This document shows positions 24,109-32,144 of a DNA stretch of 44,670 nt, one piece after another. Under the pieces are notes generated by a model, which had not been told where the DNA came from, made no database searches, and saw only the letters and a program-made list of their open reading frames with translations. The DNA is from Muricomes intestini. GTDB lineage: Bacteria > Bacillota > Clostridia > Lachnospirales > Lachnospiraceae. The position numbers and the translations under genes were made by a program. How positions within the stretch are numbered: position 1 is the first letter of the stretch; each line of letters starts with the position of its first letter. The DNA lies in assembly GCF_004346165.1 (NCBI RefSeq), contig NZ_SLZZ01000026.1:1-44670 (forward strand), read 5' to 3'.

Positions 24109-24159
24109 TTGTTACAGTTCAGCCATAAGCCGAATCATGCTTAGGCCGAACTATAACAA
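24109..24159. promoter_or_regulatory. Long imperfect inverted repeat upstream of ireB
   Basis: Arms 24109-24130 and 24139-24159 pair over 21 positions with a one-base bulge and an 8-nt loop. On the plus strand there are two mismatches (C-A and A-C); on the minus strand both become U-G and G-U wobbles. No T-tract follows on either strand. It lies 33 bp before the ireB start and may be a regulatory hairpin or protein-binding site. Confidence 0.55.
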
Positions 24160-24192
24160 ACATAAGAAAACATACAAAACGGAGGAGAAGTA

Positions 24193-24456
24193 ATGAGCGA
24201 TTTAAGCAACACCCAATTCTTTCAGGTTGAGCCGGGCCCGCAGATTTCCGCCAGGGATATTCTGGAGATCGTGTTTAAGGCATTGAAGGAGAAAGGATAT
24301 AATCCGGTGAATCAGATTGTCGGTTATATCATGTCCGGTGATCCGACTTATATCACAAGCTATAACGGAGCGAGAAGCCTTGTGATGAAGGTGGAGAGGG
24401 ACGAGCTTGTAGAAGAACTATTAAAGGCGTATATAAGCCATAATTCGTGGGAATAA
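24193..24456 (+). CDS. IreB-family regulatory phosphoprotein
   Basis: An 87-residue DUF965/IreB protein. The conserved block [21 protein letters not shown] and the tail [14 protein letters not shown] are diagnostic. In Enterococcus faecalis, IreB is phosphorylated near its N-terminus by the Ser/Thr kinase IreK and limits cephalosporin resistance; here Ser5 and Thr7 (SDLSNTQFF) are candidate sites. GGAGGAG precedes the ATG. The gene is followed after 5 bp by ruvX, the standard ireB-ruvX-DUF1292 neighbourhood of Firmicutes. No kinase gene is in the window. Confidence 0.93.
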   Translation: MSDLSNTQFFQVEPGPQISARDILEIVFKALKEKGYNPVNQIVGYIMSGDPTYITSYNGARSLVMKVERDELVEELLKAYISHNSWE

Positions 24457-24461
24457 TATTT

Positions 24462-24914
24462 ATGCGGATTATGGGACTTGATTATGGCACAAAGACTGTA
24501 GGCGTGGCAATTAGTGACGCGCTGGGTCTTACTGCCCAGGGAATTGAAACAATTCAGCGAAAAGAGGAGAATAAGCTTCGGCGCACTCTGGCGCGTATAG
24601 AGGAGCTGATTTCTGAATATGATGTAGATAAGATTGTGCTTGGCTTTCCAAAGCACATGAATAATGATATTGGAGAGCGCGCACAGAAATCTCTGGAATT
24701 TGGCGATATGCTGATTAGGCGGACCGGGCTGGAAGTCATCATGTGGGATGAACGGCTGACAACTGTGGAGGCAGAGCGGGTTTTGATTGAGGGCAATGTG
24801 AGACGGGAGAACCGCAAGAAGTATATTGACAAGATTGCTGCGGTATTTATCCTGCAGGCTTATCTGGATTCTGAGTATTTAAAGCAGGAAAGCAGGAAAG
24901 AGCCGGAAGAATAA
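24462..24914 (+). CDS. YqgF/RuvX-type putative Holliday junction resolvase, 16S pre-rRNA nuclease
   Basis: A 150-residue RNase H-like protein. It begins [18 protein letters not shown] with the first catalytic Asp (Asp7), has [16 protein letters not shown] in the middle and [14 protein letters not shown] before the last acidic residues of the active site near [17 protein letters not shown]. YqgF matures the 5' end of 16S rRNA in E. coli and has been proposed as a Holliday junction resolvase (RuvX). I chose ATG 24462, where family homology begins; a GTG at 24447 would overlap ireB. It sits between ireB and the DUF1292 gene. Confidence 0.93.
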   Translation: MRIMGLDYGTKTVGVAISDALGLTAQGIETIQRKEENKLRRTLARIEELISEYDVDKIVLGFPKHMNNDIGERAQKSLEFGDMLIRRTGLEVIMWDERLTTVEAERVLIEGNVRRENRKKYIDKIAAVFILQAYLDSEYLKQESRKEPEE

Positions 24915-24924
24915 GAGGATTTTT

Positions 24925-25185
24925 ATGGAAAAAATTAAATTTACCTTTGAAGATACAGGTGAATCTGAAGAATTCTTTGTGCTGGAACAGACAAAGATTA
25001 ACGGGAATGTATACATACTGGTTACAGACTCGGAAGAAGACGACGCAGAGTGTATGATTTTGAAGGATACATCTTTCCCCGGTGACGAGGAAAGTGTATA
25101 TGAGATTGTCGACGACGACACAGAACTTATGGCGGTTGCCGATGTTTTTGAAGAGTTGTTGGAAGATGTAGATATTGAAATGTAA
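24925..25185 (+). CDS. DUF1292 family acidic protein
   Basis: An 86-residue strongly acidic protein of the DUF1292 (YrzB-like) family. It shows the family start KIKFTFEDTGESEEFFVLEQ, then TKINGNVYILVTDSEEDDAE and SVYEIVDDDTELMAVADVFEEL. No catalytic residues are evident. It lies 10 bp after ruvX with AGGAT before the ATG. The ireB-ruvX-DUF1292 order is widely conserved in Firmicutes, yet the function of DUF1292 is not established. Confidence 0.92.
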   Translation: MEKIKFTFEDTGESEEFFVLEQTKINGNVYILVTDSEEDDAECMILKDTSFPGDEESVYEIVDDDTELMAVADVFEELLEDVDIEM

Positions 25186-25240
25186 AGTCTTAGGATTTTT
25201 ACAATAAATTAACTTGCTGCAAATGAAGTGGAGTATAGCG

Positions 25241-25702
25241 ATGGAACAGAAAAAAGTACAGGAGCTGCTGAATGAAAAGCTGAGAGAAAAGGGACTGAAA
25301 GTAACGCAGCAGAGAATACTTGTTTTACAGGTCCTGGCAGACAAGAGCGGCAGCCACATGACAGCCGAAGATATTTATGAGCTGATAAGGGAAAAGTATC
25401 CCGAGATTGGACTGGCTACTGTTTATCGTACTTTACAGCTGCTTCTTGAAATTCAACTTGTGGATAGTATTAACCTGGATGATGGATGTGTCAGATATGA
25501 GATCGGACATATGTTTGAAGGAGAAATGAAACACAACCATCATCACCTGATATGCAGAGCATGCGGGACGGTTTTTCCTTTTGAGGATGACCTTCTGGAT
25601 GAACTGGAAAGCCATATTGAAGAAGCTACAGGTTTTCATGTACTGGACCATAAGTTGAAATTTTACGGACTGTGTAAAGATTGCCTCAATAAAAGCAAAT
25701 AA
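25241..25702 (+). CDS. Fur-family metal-responsive regulator
   Basis: A 153-residue Fur-family repressor. The winged helix (about 15-85) contains LKVTQQRILVLQVLAD, HMTAEDIYELI and GLATVYRTLQLLLE. The dimerisation/metal part has EMKHNHHHLICRACG with the CxxC pair, and HVLDHKLKFYGLCKDC with the second CxxC, giving a structural zinc site plus His-rich sensory ligands. Sequence alone does not separate Fur, Zur and PerR; the HNHHHL run and LDHKL are compatible with Fur or PerR. I chose ATG 25241 because GTGGAG lies upstream; the frame opens nine codons earlier. It is last in the ireB cluster. Confidence 0.92.
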   Translation: MEQKKVQELLNEKLREKGLKVTQQRILVLQVLADKSGSHMTAEDIYELIREKYPEIGLATVYRTLQLLLEIQLVDSINLDDGCVRYEIGHMFEGEMKHNHHHLICRACGTVFPFEDDLLDELESHIEEATGFHVLDHKLKFYGLCKDCLNKSK

Positions 25703-25806
25703 TCCGTTTTTGTTTTCAAAAGAGAGAACGTGATTGATGGACGGAGGATTGCTGTTTTTTTCATGCGCGAAAGCAGGTACATAAAACACATGGAGGTGTA
25801 GAATTA

Positions 25807-27477
25807 TTGAAAAAACAAAATGAAGGAAAATTAAGGATTATCCCTCTCGGCGGTTTAGAACGGATAGGGATGAATATTACTGCCTTTGAATTTGAGGACA
25901 GTATTATTGTTGTAGACTGCGGGCTTGCGTTCCCGGAGGACGACATGCTCGGTATCGATCTGGTGATACCGGATGTGACATATTTGAAAGATAATATAGA
26001 CAAGGTAAAAGGATTTGTCATTACTCATGGACATGAGGATCATATAGGGGCGCTTCCCTATGTGCTAAAGGAAATTAATATTCCGATATATACAACAAAG
26101 CTGACTATGGGAATTATTGAGAATAAGCTGAAGGAGCATAATCTGCTGCGGAGCACAAAGAGAAAAGTTGTGCGTCACGGACAATCCATCAACCTTGGAA
26201 AATTCAGAATTGAATTTATTAAGACGAATCACAGTATTCAGGATGCATCCGCACTGGCAATTTATTCACCGGCAGGAACTGTGGTGCATACAGGTGACTT
26301 TAAGGTGGATTACACACCCGTATTTGGTGATGCAATTGATCTGCAGCGTTTCGCAGAGATTGGAAAGAAAGGTGTGCTGGCATTAATGTCAGACAGTACA
26401 AATGCAGAGCGCAAAGGTTTTACTCCGTCTGAGAAGACTGTAGGGAAGGCTTTTGACCAGATTTTTACGGAACATCAGGACACCCGTCTTATTATTGCTA
26501 CCTTTGCATCCAATGTGGACAGGGTGCAGCAGATTATAAATTCTGCTTATAAGTACGGGCGTAAAGTAGTGGTAGAAGGACGGAGCATGGTAAATATTAT
26601 TTCTACGGCATCCGAGCTGGGCTATCTGAACGTGCCGGAGAATACTCTGATTGAAATCGATCAGATGCGAAACTATCCTCCGGAGAAGATGGTACTCATC
26701 ACCACAGGAAGCCAGGGAGAGTCTATGGCGGCTCTGTCACGCATGGCGGCAGATATACACCGCAAGGTGACAATTCAGCCAAATGATACAATTATTTTCA
26801 GCTCCAATCCGATTCCGGGAAATGAAAAATCTGTTTCCCGTGTAATCAATGAGCTTTCGGAAAAAGGAGCAAATGTAATTTTCCAGGATGTCCATGTATC
26901 AGGCCATGCCTGCCAGGAAGAACTGAAATTGATATATTCGCTTGTAAAGCCTAAGTATGCAATCCCGGTTCACGGTGAATACCGGCATTTGAAAGCCAAT
27001 GCGGGCATTGCTGAGTCACTTGGAATTCCCAAGGAGAATATCTTCATTATCCAGTCAGGAGATGTGATGGAGATCAGCCAGGATGAGGCGAAGGTTGTAG
27101 ATAAGGTGCACACAGGAGCTATTCTGGTGGACGGTCTTGGAGTGGGTGATGTAGGAAATATTGTGCTCAGAGACAGACAACATTTGGCAGAGGATGGAAT
27201 TTTAATCGTAGTTTTGACCCTGGAAAAGGGGACAAACCGCCTGTTGGCGGGCCCGGATATTGTGTCCAGAGGTTTTGTCTATGTGCGCGAGTCAGAAGGT
27301 TTGATGGAGGATTCCCGGAAAGTAGTATCCGATGCTCTGGATAAGTGTCTGTCAGGCAAACATGCAGACTGGAATAAGATTAAGCTGGTGATTCGTGATA
27401 CACTGAATGATTATATTTGGAAAAAGACCAAGAGACGTCCTATGGTAATTCCGATTATTATGGATGTAGAAGGGTAA
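25807..27477 (+). CDS. rnj: Ribonuclease J
   Basis: A 556-residue metallo-beta-lactamase/beta-CASP ribonuclease. The metal motif is VITHGHEDHIGALPY near residue 74; VHTGDFKVDYTP, MSDSTNAERKGFTPSE and HVSGHACQEELKL give the later metal and beta-CASP motifs; the C-terminal domain runs from about 450. RNase J degrades and matures RNA by 5' exonuclease and endonuclease action. The start codon is TTG 25807, after GGAGGTG. The 13-codon frame just before it (25763-25801) holds the ribosome site and is probably chance. trmR follows after 3 bp. Confidence 0.95.
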   Translation: MKKQNEGKLRIIPLGGLERIGMNITAFEFEDSIIVVDCGLAFPEDDMLGIDLVIPDVTYLKDNIDKVKGFVITHGHEDHIGALPYVLKEINIPIYTTKLTMGIIENKLKEHNLLRSTKRKVVRHGQSINLGKFRIEFIKTNHSIQDASALAIYSPAGTVVHTGDFKVDYTPVFGDAIDLQRFAEIGKKGVLALMSDSTNAERKGFTPSEKTVGKAFDQIFTEHQDTRLIIATFASNVDRVQQIINSAYKYGRKVVVEGRSMVNIISTASELGYLNVPENTLIEIDQMRNYPPEKMVLITTGSQGESMAALSRMAADIHRKVTIQPNDTIIFSSNPIPGNEKSVSRVINELSEKGANVIFQDVHVSGHACQEELKLIYSLVKPKYAIPVHGEYRHLKANAGIAESLGIPKENIFIIQSGDVMEISQDEAKVVDKVHTGAILVDGLGVGDVGNIVLRDRQHLAEDGILIVVLTLEKGTNRLLAGPDIVSRGFVYVRESEGLMEDSRKVVSDALDKCLSGKHADWNKIKLVIRDTLNDYIWKKTKRRPMVIPIIMDVEG

Positions 27478-27480
27478 AAT

Positions 27481-28122
27481 ATGATAGTCGATGAACGTAT
27501 TACTACATTCATCAATTCACTAGAAACAGAGAACAGCGAAATATTGGAGGCAATAGAAAGAGAAGCATTGGATACGAATGTTCCGATTATCAGAAAAGAA
27601 ATGCAAAGCTTTCTAAAAGTGCTTTTAATGATACAAAAACCTATGCGCATCCTCGAGGTGGGGACTGCCGTAGGTTTCTCTGCGTTATTGATGAGTGAAT
27701 ATGCCCCTGAAGGGTATAAGATTACAACGATTGAAAAATATGAAAAAAGAATCCCTGTCGCCAGAGAAAATTTCCGCAGAGCCGGCAGAGAAAATCAGAT
27801 TACTCTGCTGGAAGGGGATGCACTGGAGGTGCTTAAAGGTCTGACAGGAAGCTATGATTTTATTTTTATGGATGCGGCAAAGGGTCAGTACATTCACTAT
27901 ATGCCGGAGGTTCTGCGGCTGCTGAAAGCCGGAGGAACCCTTGTGTCCGATAATGTACTGCAGGACGGGGATATTATAGAATCCCGCTTTGCGGTAGAGC
28001 GTAGAAACCGTACCATCCACGCACGCATGCGGGAATATTTGTATGAGCTGAAGCACCATGAGGATCTGGTAACATCGATCCTCCCCCTGGGAGACGGTGT
28101 TGCCGTCAGTACAAAGAAGTAG
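27481..28122 (+). CDS. trmR: tRNA 5-hydroxyuridine O-methyltransferase
   Basis: A 213-residue class I O-methyltransferase. Motif I is ILEVGTAVGFSALLMSEY, with ITTIEKYEKRIPVAREN, LLEGDALEVL and DFIFMDAAKGQY following, the metal-binding pattern of COMT-like enzymes. In B. subtilis the orthologue YrrM/TrmR methylates 5-hydroxyuridine at tRNA position 34 to 5-methoxyuridine. The neighbour encodes the U32 hydroxylation protein, which supports this role. It starts 3 bp after the RNase J stop, so it is cotranscribed. Without context, a generic caffeoyl-CoA-type methyltransferase label would be possible. Confidence 0.88.
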   Translation: MIVDERITTFINSLETENSEILEAIEREALDTNVPIIRKEMQSFLKVLLMIQKPMRILEVGTAVGFSALLMSEYAPEGYKITTIEKYEKRIPVARENFRRAGRENQITLLEGDALEVLKGLTGSYDFIFMDAAKGQYIHYMPEVLRLLKAGGTLVSDNVLQDGDIIESRFAVERRNRTIHARMREYLYELKHHEDLVTSILPLGDGVAVSTKK

Positions 28123-28175
28123 AAATACCCTAGGGCATACCTGTATGGCCATTCGGCCGTGAAAGGAGAAATGAA

Positions 28176-29399
28176 ATGGGAAGACACCCAGAACTTTTAA
28201 TTCCGGCAAGCAGTTTGGAGGTACTAAAAACAGCAGTTAACTTTGGGGCAGACGCTGTATATATCGGCGGGGAGGCCTTTGGGCTCAGGGCCAAGGCAAA
28301 GAACTTCTCTATGGAAGATATGAGGCTGGGGATAGAATTTGCCCATAAACACGATGTGAAAGTATACGTCACGGCAAATATTCTGGCCCATAATCAGGAT
28401 CTGGAAGAGGTTCATGAGTATTTTCAGGAACTTAAAGAAATCAAACCAGATGCTCTGATTATTGCCGATCCGGGAGTTTTTGACATTGCAAAGGAGGTGT
28501 GCCCTGAGATTGAAAGGCATATCAGTACACAGGCAAACAACACCAATTATGGAACCTACAATTTCTGGTACCGACAGGGCGCCAGCCGCGTTGTAACCGC
28601 CAGAGAACTTTCCCTGGAAGAAATAAGGGAACTCCGTGCGAATATTCCGGAAGACCTGGAGATAGAGACATTTGTCCACGGGGCAATGTGTATTTCCTAT
28701 TCCGGCAGATGCCTGCTGAGCAACTACTTTACAGGCAGAGATGCCAACCGGGGGGCATGCACACATCCATGCCGCTGGAAATATTCGGTAGTGGAGGAGA
28801 CCAGGCCCGGCGAATATATGCCGGTATATGAAAATGAGAGGGGAACCTATATTTTCAATTCCAAGGACCTCTGTATGATAGAGCATATTCCGGAATTGCT
28901 GGAATCAGGTATTGACAGTCTGAAGGTGGAGGGCCGCATGAAGACAGCCCTTTATGTGGCAACAGTGGCCAGGACATACAGAAAAGCTATTGACGATTAT
29001 AAACAGGATCCGGAGCTTTACCGGAAAAATATGTCATGGTATCTGGAGCAAATATCCAACTGTACCTACCGTCAGTTTACTACAGGATTTTTCTTTGGAA
29101 AACCGGATGAAACCACACAGATATATGACAATAACACTTATGTGAAAGAGTATACGTATCTGGGGATAGTCGGTGGGGAAAAAGCTGGTCTGTACCAGCT
29201 AGAACAACGGAACAAATTCTCTGTAGGCGAAAAGATTGAAATTATGAAGCCGGATGGCTCTAACATAGAGGCAGAGGTGCGCCGGATTGTCAACGAAAAT
29301 GGAGAATCCCAGGAAAGCGCACCTCATCCCAAACAGGTGCTGCGTATTGAATTAAGCGAAAAAGCCCGGTGGGGGGATATACTGCGGAGGAAAGAATAG
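28176..29399 (+). CDS. trhP: Peptidase U32-family tRNA hydroxylation protein
   Basis: A 407-residue U32 family protein. It begins PELLIPASSLEVLKTAVNFG, then DAVYIGGEAFGLRAKAKNFS, and contains the conserved cysteine region GAMCISYSGRCLLSNYF and NRGACTHPCRWKY that is thought to bind a cluster or prephenate-linked centre. The C-terminal beta-barrel follows from about 330. TrhP-type proteins hydroxylate U34 of tRNA in a prephenate-dependent way and work upstream of TrmR, the preceding gene 53 bp away. Protease activity is therefore not expected. GGAG lies before the ATG. B. subtilis has two such genes in tandem; here there is one. Confidence 0.9.
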   Translation: MGRHPELLIPASSLEVLKTAVNFGADAVYIGGEAFGLRAKAKNFSMEDMRLGIEFAHKHDVKVYVTANILAHNQDLEEVHEYFQELKEIKPDALIIADPGVFDIAKEVCPEIERHISTQANNTNYGTYNFWYRQGASRVVTARELSLEEIRELRANIPEDLEIETFVHGAMCISYSGRCLLSNYFTGRDANRGACTHPCRWKYSVVEETRPGEYMPVYENERGTYIFNSKDLCMIEHIPELLESGIDSLKVEGRMKTALYVATVARTYRKAIDDYKQDPELYRKNMSWYLEQISNCTYRQFTTGFFFGKPDETTQIYDNNTYVKEYTYLGIVGGEKAGLYQLEQRNKFSVGEKIEIMKPDGSNIEAEVRRIVNENGESQESAPHPKQVLRIELSEKARWGDILRRKE

Positions 29400-29432
29400 C
29401 GGGGGTTTTTTAGAAAAATTCCCGCAATTTTT
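29399..29432. terminator. Shared bidirectional terminator of trhP and sigK
   Basis: GCGGG (29399-29403) and CCCGC (29421-29425) pair, with an AT-rich extension, and AATTTTT follows on the plus strand. The hairpin covers the last codons and stop of the convergent sigK, so it terminates trhP and may act in the other direction as well. Confidence 0.7.
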
Positions 29433-30027
29433 CCACAGCACTCTTTTCTATACGGGAAACATAGGAGCGGGAAATGCCAAGCTGCCTTCCGATTTCCCGC
29501 TGTGTGTATTCTTCCCCGTTATACAGTCCATATCGCATTTTCAGGACGAGCCGCTCTCGAGGGGAGAGTTCATTTTCCACTTTTTCGTACAGCTTTTGTA
29601 TATTTTCTTTGAGGTAAATTTTTTCAGGTACATCTGTTTCATCTGCTTCAATAATGTCATACAATTTAATTTCATTGCCTTCTCGGTCAGTTCCGATAGG
29701 CTCGTATAAAGATATCTCCTTATTGGTTTTTTTTCTGGCTCTTAAGTACATAAGGATCTCATTTTCTACACACTTGGATGCATAGGCGGCAAGCCGGTTT
29801 CCTTTTTGTGGGTTAAAGGTTACGACAGCTTTAATCAGACCTATTGTTCCGATTGATATCAGGTCTTCAGGATCTTCATCCAGGTACTGATATTTTTTAA
29901 TGACATGTGCAACGAGCCGCAGATTTCGTTCGATTAAGATATGTTTTGCCTGAAGGTCACCCTCTGTATATTTTTGCATGTAATATTTTTCTTCCGCTGG
30001 AGTGAGGGGATTTGGAAAGGATTTCAA
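29410..30027 (-). CDS. sigK: Sporulation sigma factor SigK, uninterrupted
   Basis: A 205-residue sigma-70 family factor. Region 2 includes ERNLRLVAHVIKKYQ, EDLISIGTIGLIKAVVTF and LAAYASKCVENEILMYLRA; region 4 has LSPRERLVLKMRYGL and EYTQREIGRQLGISRSYVSR. These features match SigK, the late mother-cell factor. The start is TTG 30027, with AGAGGTG 6 nt upstream; an ATG seven codons earlier has no ribosome site. The short N-terminus before PLTPAEEKYY means little or no pro-sequence, as reported for some Clostridia. The coding frame is continuous, with no skin-type insertion. It is convergent with trhP. Confidence 0.93.
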   Translation of the reverse strand: MKSFPNPLTPAEEKYYMQKYTEGDLQAKHILIERNLRLVAHVIKKYQYLDEDPEDLISIGTIGLIKAVVTFNPQKGNRLAAYASKCVENEILMYLRARKKTNKEISLYEPIGTDREGNEIKLYDIIEADETDVPEKIYLKENIQKLYEKVENELSPRERLVLKMRYGLYNGEEYTQREIGRQLGISRSYVSRIEKSAVEKLREFF

Positions 30028-30139
30028 GAAGAGCACCTCTAAGCACATTTGATATAGTCTATGTGGAAATTGCAGAAATTGTGCTTTTCCATCGAAAAAA
30101 AGGACATGGAGGCAGGCTGGAAGATTTGCCGGAGGGAAC

Positions 30140-30168
30140 TTGACACTATTGTTTTTGTGAGATAATAT
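30140..30168 (+). promoter_or_regulatory. Promoter heading structured element copy 1
   Basis: TTGACA (30140-30145), 17 nt, TAATAT (30163-30168). The first base of the conserved element (GATACC, 30169) follows the -10 directly, so transcription would begin inside it. It faces away from sigK. Confidence 0.7.
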
Positions 30169-30320
30169 GATACCAGGGTCAAAAGGTCATGCGTTTCATG
30201 CTTGCATGAAAAAGCATGACTTTGGGACCCGCAAAACATGAGAAAGTAGCCCGAATAGGGCGGATTTCGAATGTTTTTAGGATTGCGGGAGCACAAAGTG
30301 CGGAGCAATCCGTAGGTATC
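30169..30320 (+). ncRNA. Candidate structured RNA, copy 1 (152 nt)
   Basis: The 152-nt element is closed by GATACC (30169-30174) and GGTATC (30315-30320). Inside are H1 (30176-30230, nested stems including GTCATGC/GCATGAC and TTTCATGC/GCATGAAA), a small hairpin GCCC-GAATA-GGGC (30249-30261) and H2 (30280-30311, GGATTGC/GCAATCC with inner GCAC/GTGC). It is 94-95 percent identical to 41177-41328; the eight differences lie in loops, junctions or give a G-U pair. A degraded H1-like hairpin (GGGCA 30324 to TGCCC 30359) follows. It lies between divergent sigK and comM. A mobile repeat is the alternative. Confidence 0.65.
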
Positions 30321-30607
30321 AGAGGGCAAAAGGTCATGCTGTTTCATGCAAACATGCCCGTCGTTCTTCCGGTAAATCTTTTCCGGAGCTATCAAATCAA
30401 GCCGATTCGGCTATATTTTTCAAACGATTTATGAGGACAGAGAGGGCATCGCCTGGATGTAGTACTCACTAATTTTTGATGAACCTCATTTGAGTTCTGC
30501 TCAGGCAGAAGTACATTTGTCCTCCGAAAAAAATTGTAGCTATTCAGGAGGCCAAGTTCAATTCTGCCCTGCCAATAGTTATAAAAAATCAGGAAAGGGG
30601 TGCATGA
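30321..30607. other. Gap before comM with a second structured segment
   Basis: After the degraded H1-like hairpin ending at 30359, GAGGACA (30433-30439) pairs with TGTCCTC (30518-30524) around a segment that contains a perfect hairpin TTCTGC-TCAG-GCAGAA (30495-30510). No T-tract and no gene are evident. It may be the comM leader. Nothing else is recognisable. Confidence 0.4.
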
Positions 30608-32140
30608 ATGAGTTTCAGCACAGTTTTATCGGCTTCTATCCAGGGGCTGAAGGTAGAGTTTGTCAATGTGGAGGCAGATGTGAGCAACGGGCTGCCCGGG
30701 TTCCATATGGTGGGATACCTTTCTTCAGAGGTGAAGGAAGCAGCGGAAAGGGTGAGGACGGCCATTAAAAATTCAGGCATGGACTATCCGGCAAAGAAGA
30801 CAGTGATTAATCTATCACCCGCTACTGTGAGAAAAAGAGGGGCTGCTTTTGACTTGCCCATTGCAGTGTCTATTCTAGCTTCTTTGGGGCAAATCAGGGA
30901 AAGAAGTGTCAGAAACACTCTCATTATAGGAGAATTGGGACTTGACGGGGGGATTCAGGAGGTGCCGGGAATCCTTCCCATTGTGTTGGCAGCCAGGGAT
31001 GCCGGGATTCCGCTCTGCATTGTACCAAAAGCAAATGCAGCGGAGGGAGCGTTGGTGGAAGGAATACAGGTAATAGGGGCAGGAAGTTTGGCGGAGGTGC
31101 TGGGATTTTTGTCAGGGAGTATTGCATTGGAGCCGGAGCCTTATCCGGAGGATAAAGTAAATTCCTGCATAAAAGAGATGCCGGATTACAGTGACATTTG
31201 CGGACAGAAAACAATAAAAAGGGCTGTGGAAGTGGCAGTTGCGGGAGGGCATAACCTTCTTTTCGTAGGGCCGCCCGGCAGTGGAAAGACTATGGCAGCA
31301 AAGCGGATTCCCGGTATTTTGCCGCCTATGACCATGGAAGAAAGCATGGAGATTACGAAGATATATAGCATTATGGGACGGATTGATGCAAAAGCGCCTT
31401 TGATTCAGCAAAGGCCGTTTAGAAATGTACATCATACAGCGACGAGGGCTGCGTTGATTGGAGGGGGGCTGATACCGACACCGGGGGAAATCAGCCTGGC
31501 TCACAGGGGGGTGCTTTTTCTGGATGAGCTGCCTGAGTTCCAGAGAGCAGTATTAGAAGTGCTGCGGGAGCCTCTGGAAGAACATAAAATCCGCATATCG
31601 AGAACGCATGGAAATTACGTGTTCCCGGCAAATTTCATGCTTGTGGCGGCCTTAAACCCCTGTCCCTGCGGATGTTATCCAGACATGGAGCGGTGTACCT
31701 GTACCTCCGGCCAAATTCAAAATTACCTGGGAAAAATAAGCCAAGCCTTTTTGGACCGCCTTGAAATTTGTGTTGAAGCACCCAAGGTAACATATGAATC
31801 ACTTTCGAGAGAGAAGAAGGGAGAAAATTCTTCCCAAATAAGAGAAAGAGTATGTAGGGCAAGAGATATCCAAAATGACCGGTATAAGGGTACCAAAATT
31901 GCTACAAATGCCATGCTCCAAGTGAAGGAACTTGATAAATACTGCAGGCTTGGAAAGGAAGAGAGCCGGCTTATAGAACAGGCATTTACAGCTCTCGGGC
32001 TCACTGCAAGGACATATCACAAGATACTGAAAGTATCAAGGACAATTGCTGATCTGGATCAGGCAGAAAGCATTTGCGTAAAACATATTAAAGAGGCTAT
32101 AGGATACCGGACAATAGACAAAAAATACTGGGGAAGGTGA
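30608..32140 (+). CDS. comM: YifB/ComM family Mg-chelatase-like AAA+ ATPase
   Basis: A 510-residue protein with an N-terminal Lon-protease-like fold (1-170), a central AAA+ ATPase and a C-terminal helical domain. It begins MSFSTVLSASIQGLKVEFV; the Walker A is LFVGPPGSGKTMAAKRIPG near 222, Walker B VLFLDELPEF near 304, and the insert with CPCGCYPD supplies a Cys cluster. ComM helicases promote branch migration during natural transformation in Gram-negatives. Its neighbour dprA, 4 bp downstream, is also a recombination mediator, and the comM-dprA pair is common in Clostridia. AAGGGG precedes the ATG. Whether this organism is competent is not shown. Confidence 0.93.
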   Translation: MSFSTVLSASIQGLKVEFVNVEADVSNGLPGFHMVGYLSSEVKEAAERVRTAIKNSGMDYPAKKTVINLSPATVRKRGAAFDLPIAVSILASLGQIRERSVRNTLIIGELGLDGGIQEVPGILPIVLAARDAGIPLCIVPKANAAEGALVEGIQVIGAGSLAEVLGFLSGSIALEPEPYPEDKVNSCIKEMPDYSDICGQKTIKRAVEVAVAGGHNLLFVGPPGSGKTMAAKRIPGILPPMTMEESMEITKIYSIMGRIDAKAPLIQQRPFRNVHHTATRAALIGGGLIPTPGEISLAHRGVLFLDELPEFQRAVLEVLREPLEEHKIRISRTHGNYVFPANFMLVAALNPCPCGCYPDMERCTCTSGQIQNYLGKISQAFLDRLEICVEAPKVTYESLSREKKGENSSQIRERVCRARDIQNDRYKGTKIATNAMLQVKELDKYCRLGKEESRLIEQAFTALGLTARTYHKILKVSRTIADLDQAESICVKHIKEAIGYRTIDKKYWGR

Positions 32141-32144
32141 ACAG

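Noticed and set aside
25763-25801. 13-codon frame before RNase J as a leader peptide
   Set aside because: It has no good ribosome site of its own, and its end simply contains the ribosome site of RNase J.
29410-30027. skin-like prophage interruption of sigK
   Set aside because: The coding frame is continuous with all sigma regions, so no element is inserted.
30039-30395. 118-codon minus-strand reading frame over the structured element
   Set aside because: It encodes the same SHAFSCKHETHDLLT peptide as the frame at 41134-41406 only because both lie on the repeat. It has no ribosome site, and the pairing pattern supports the plus strand.
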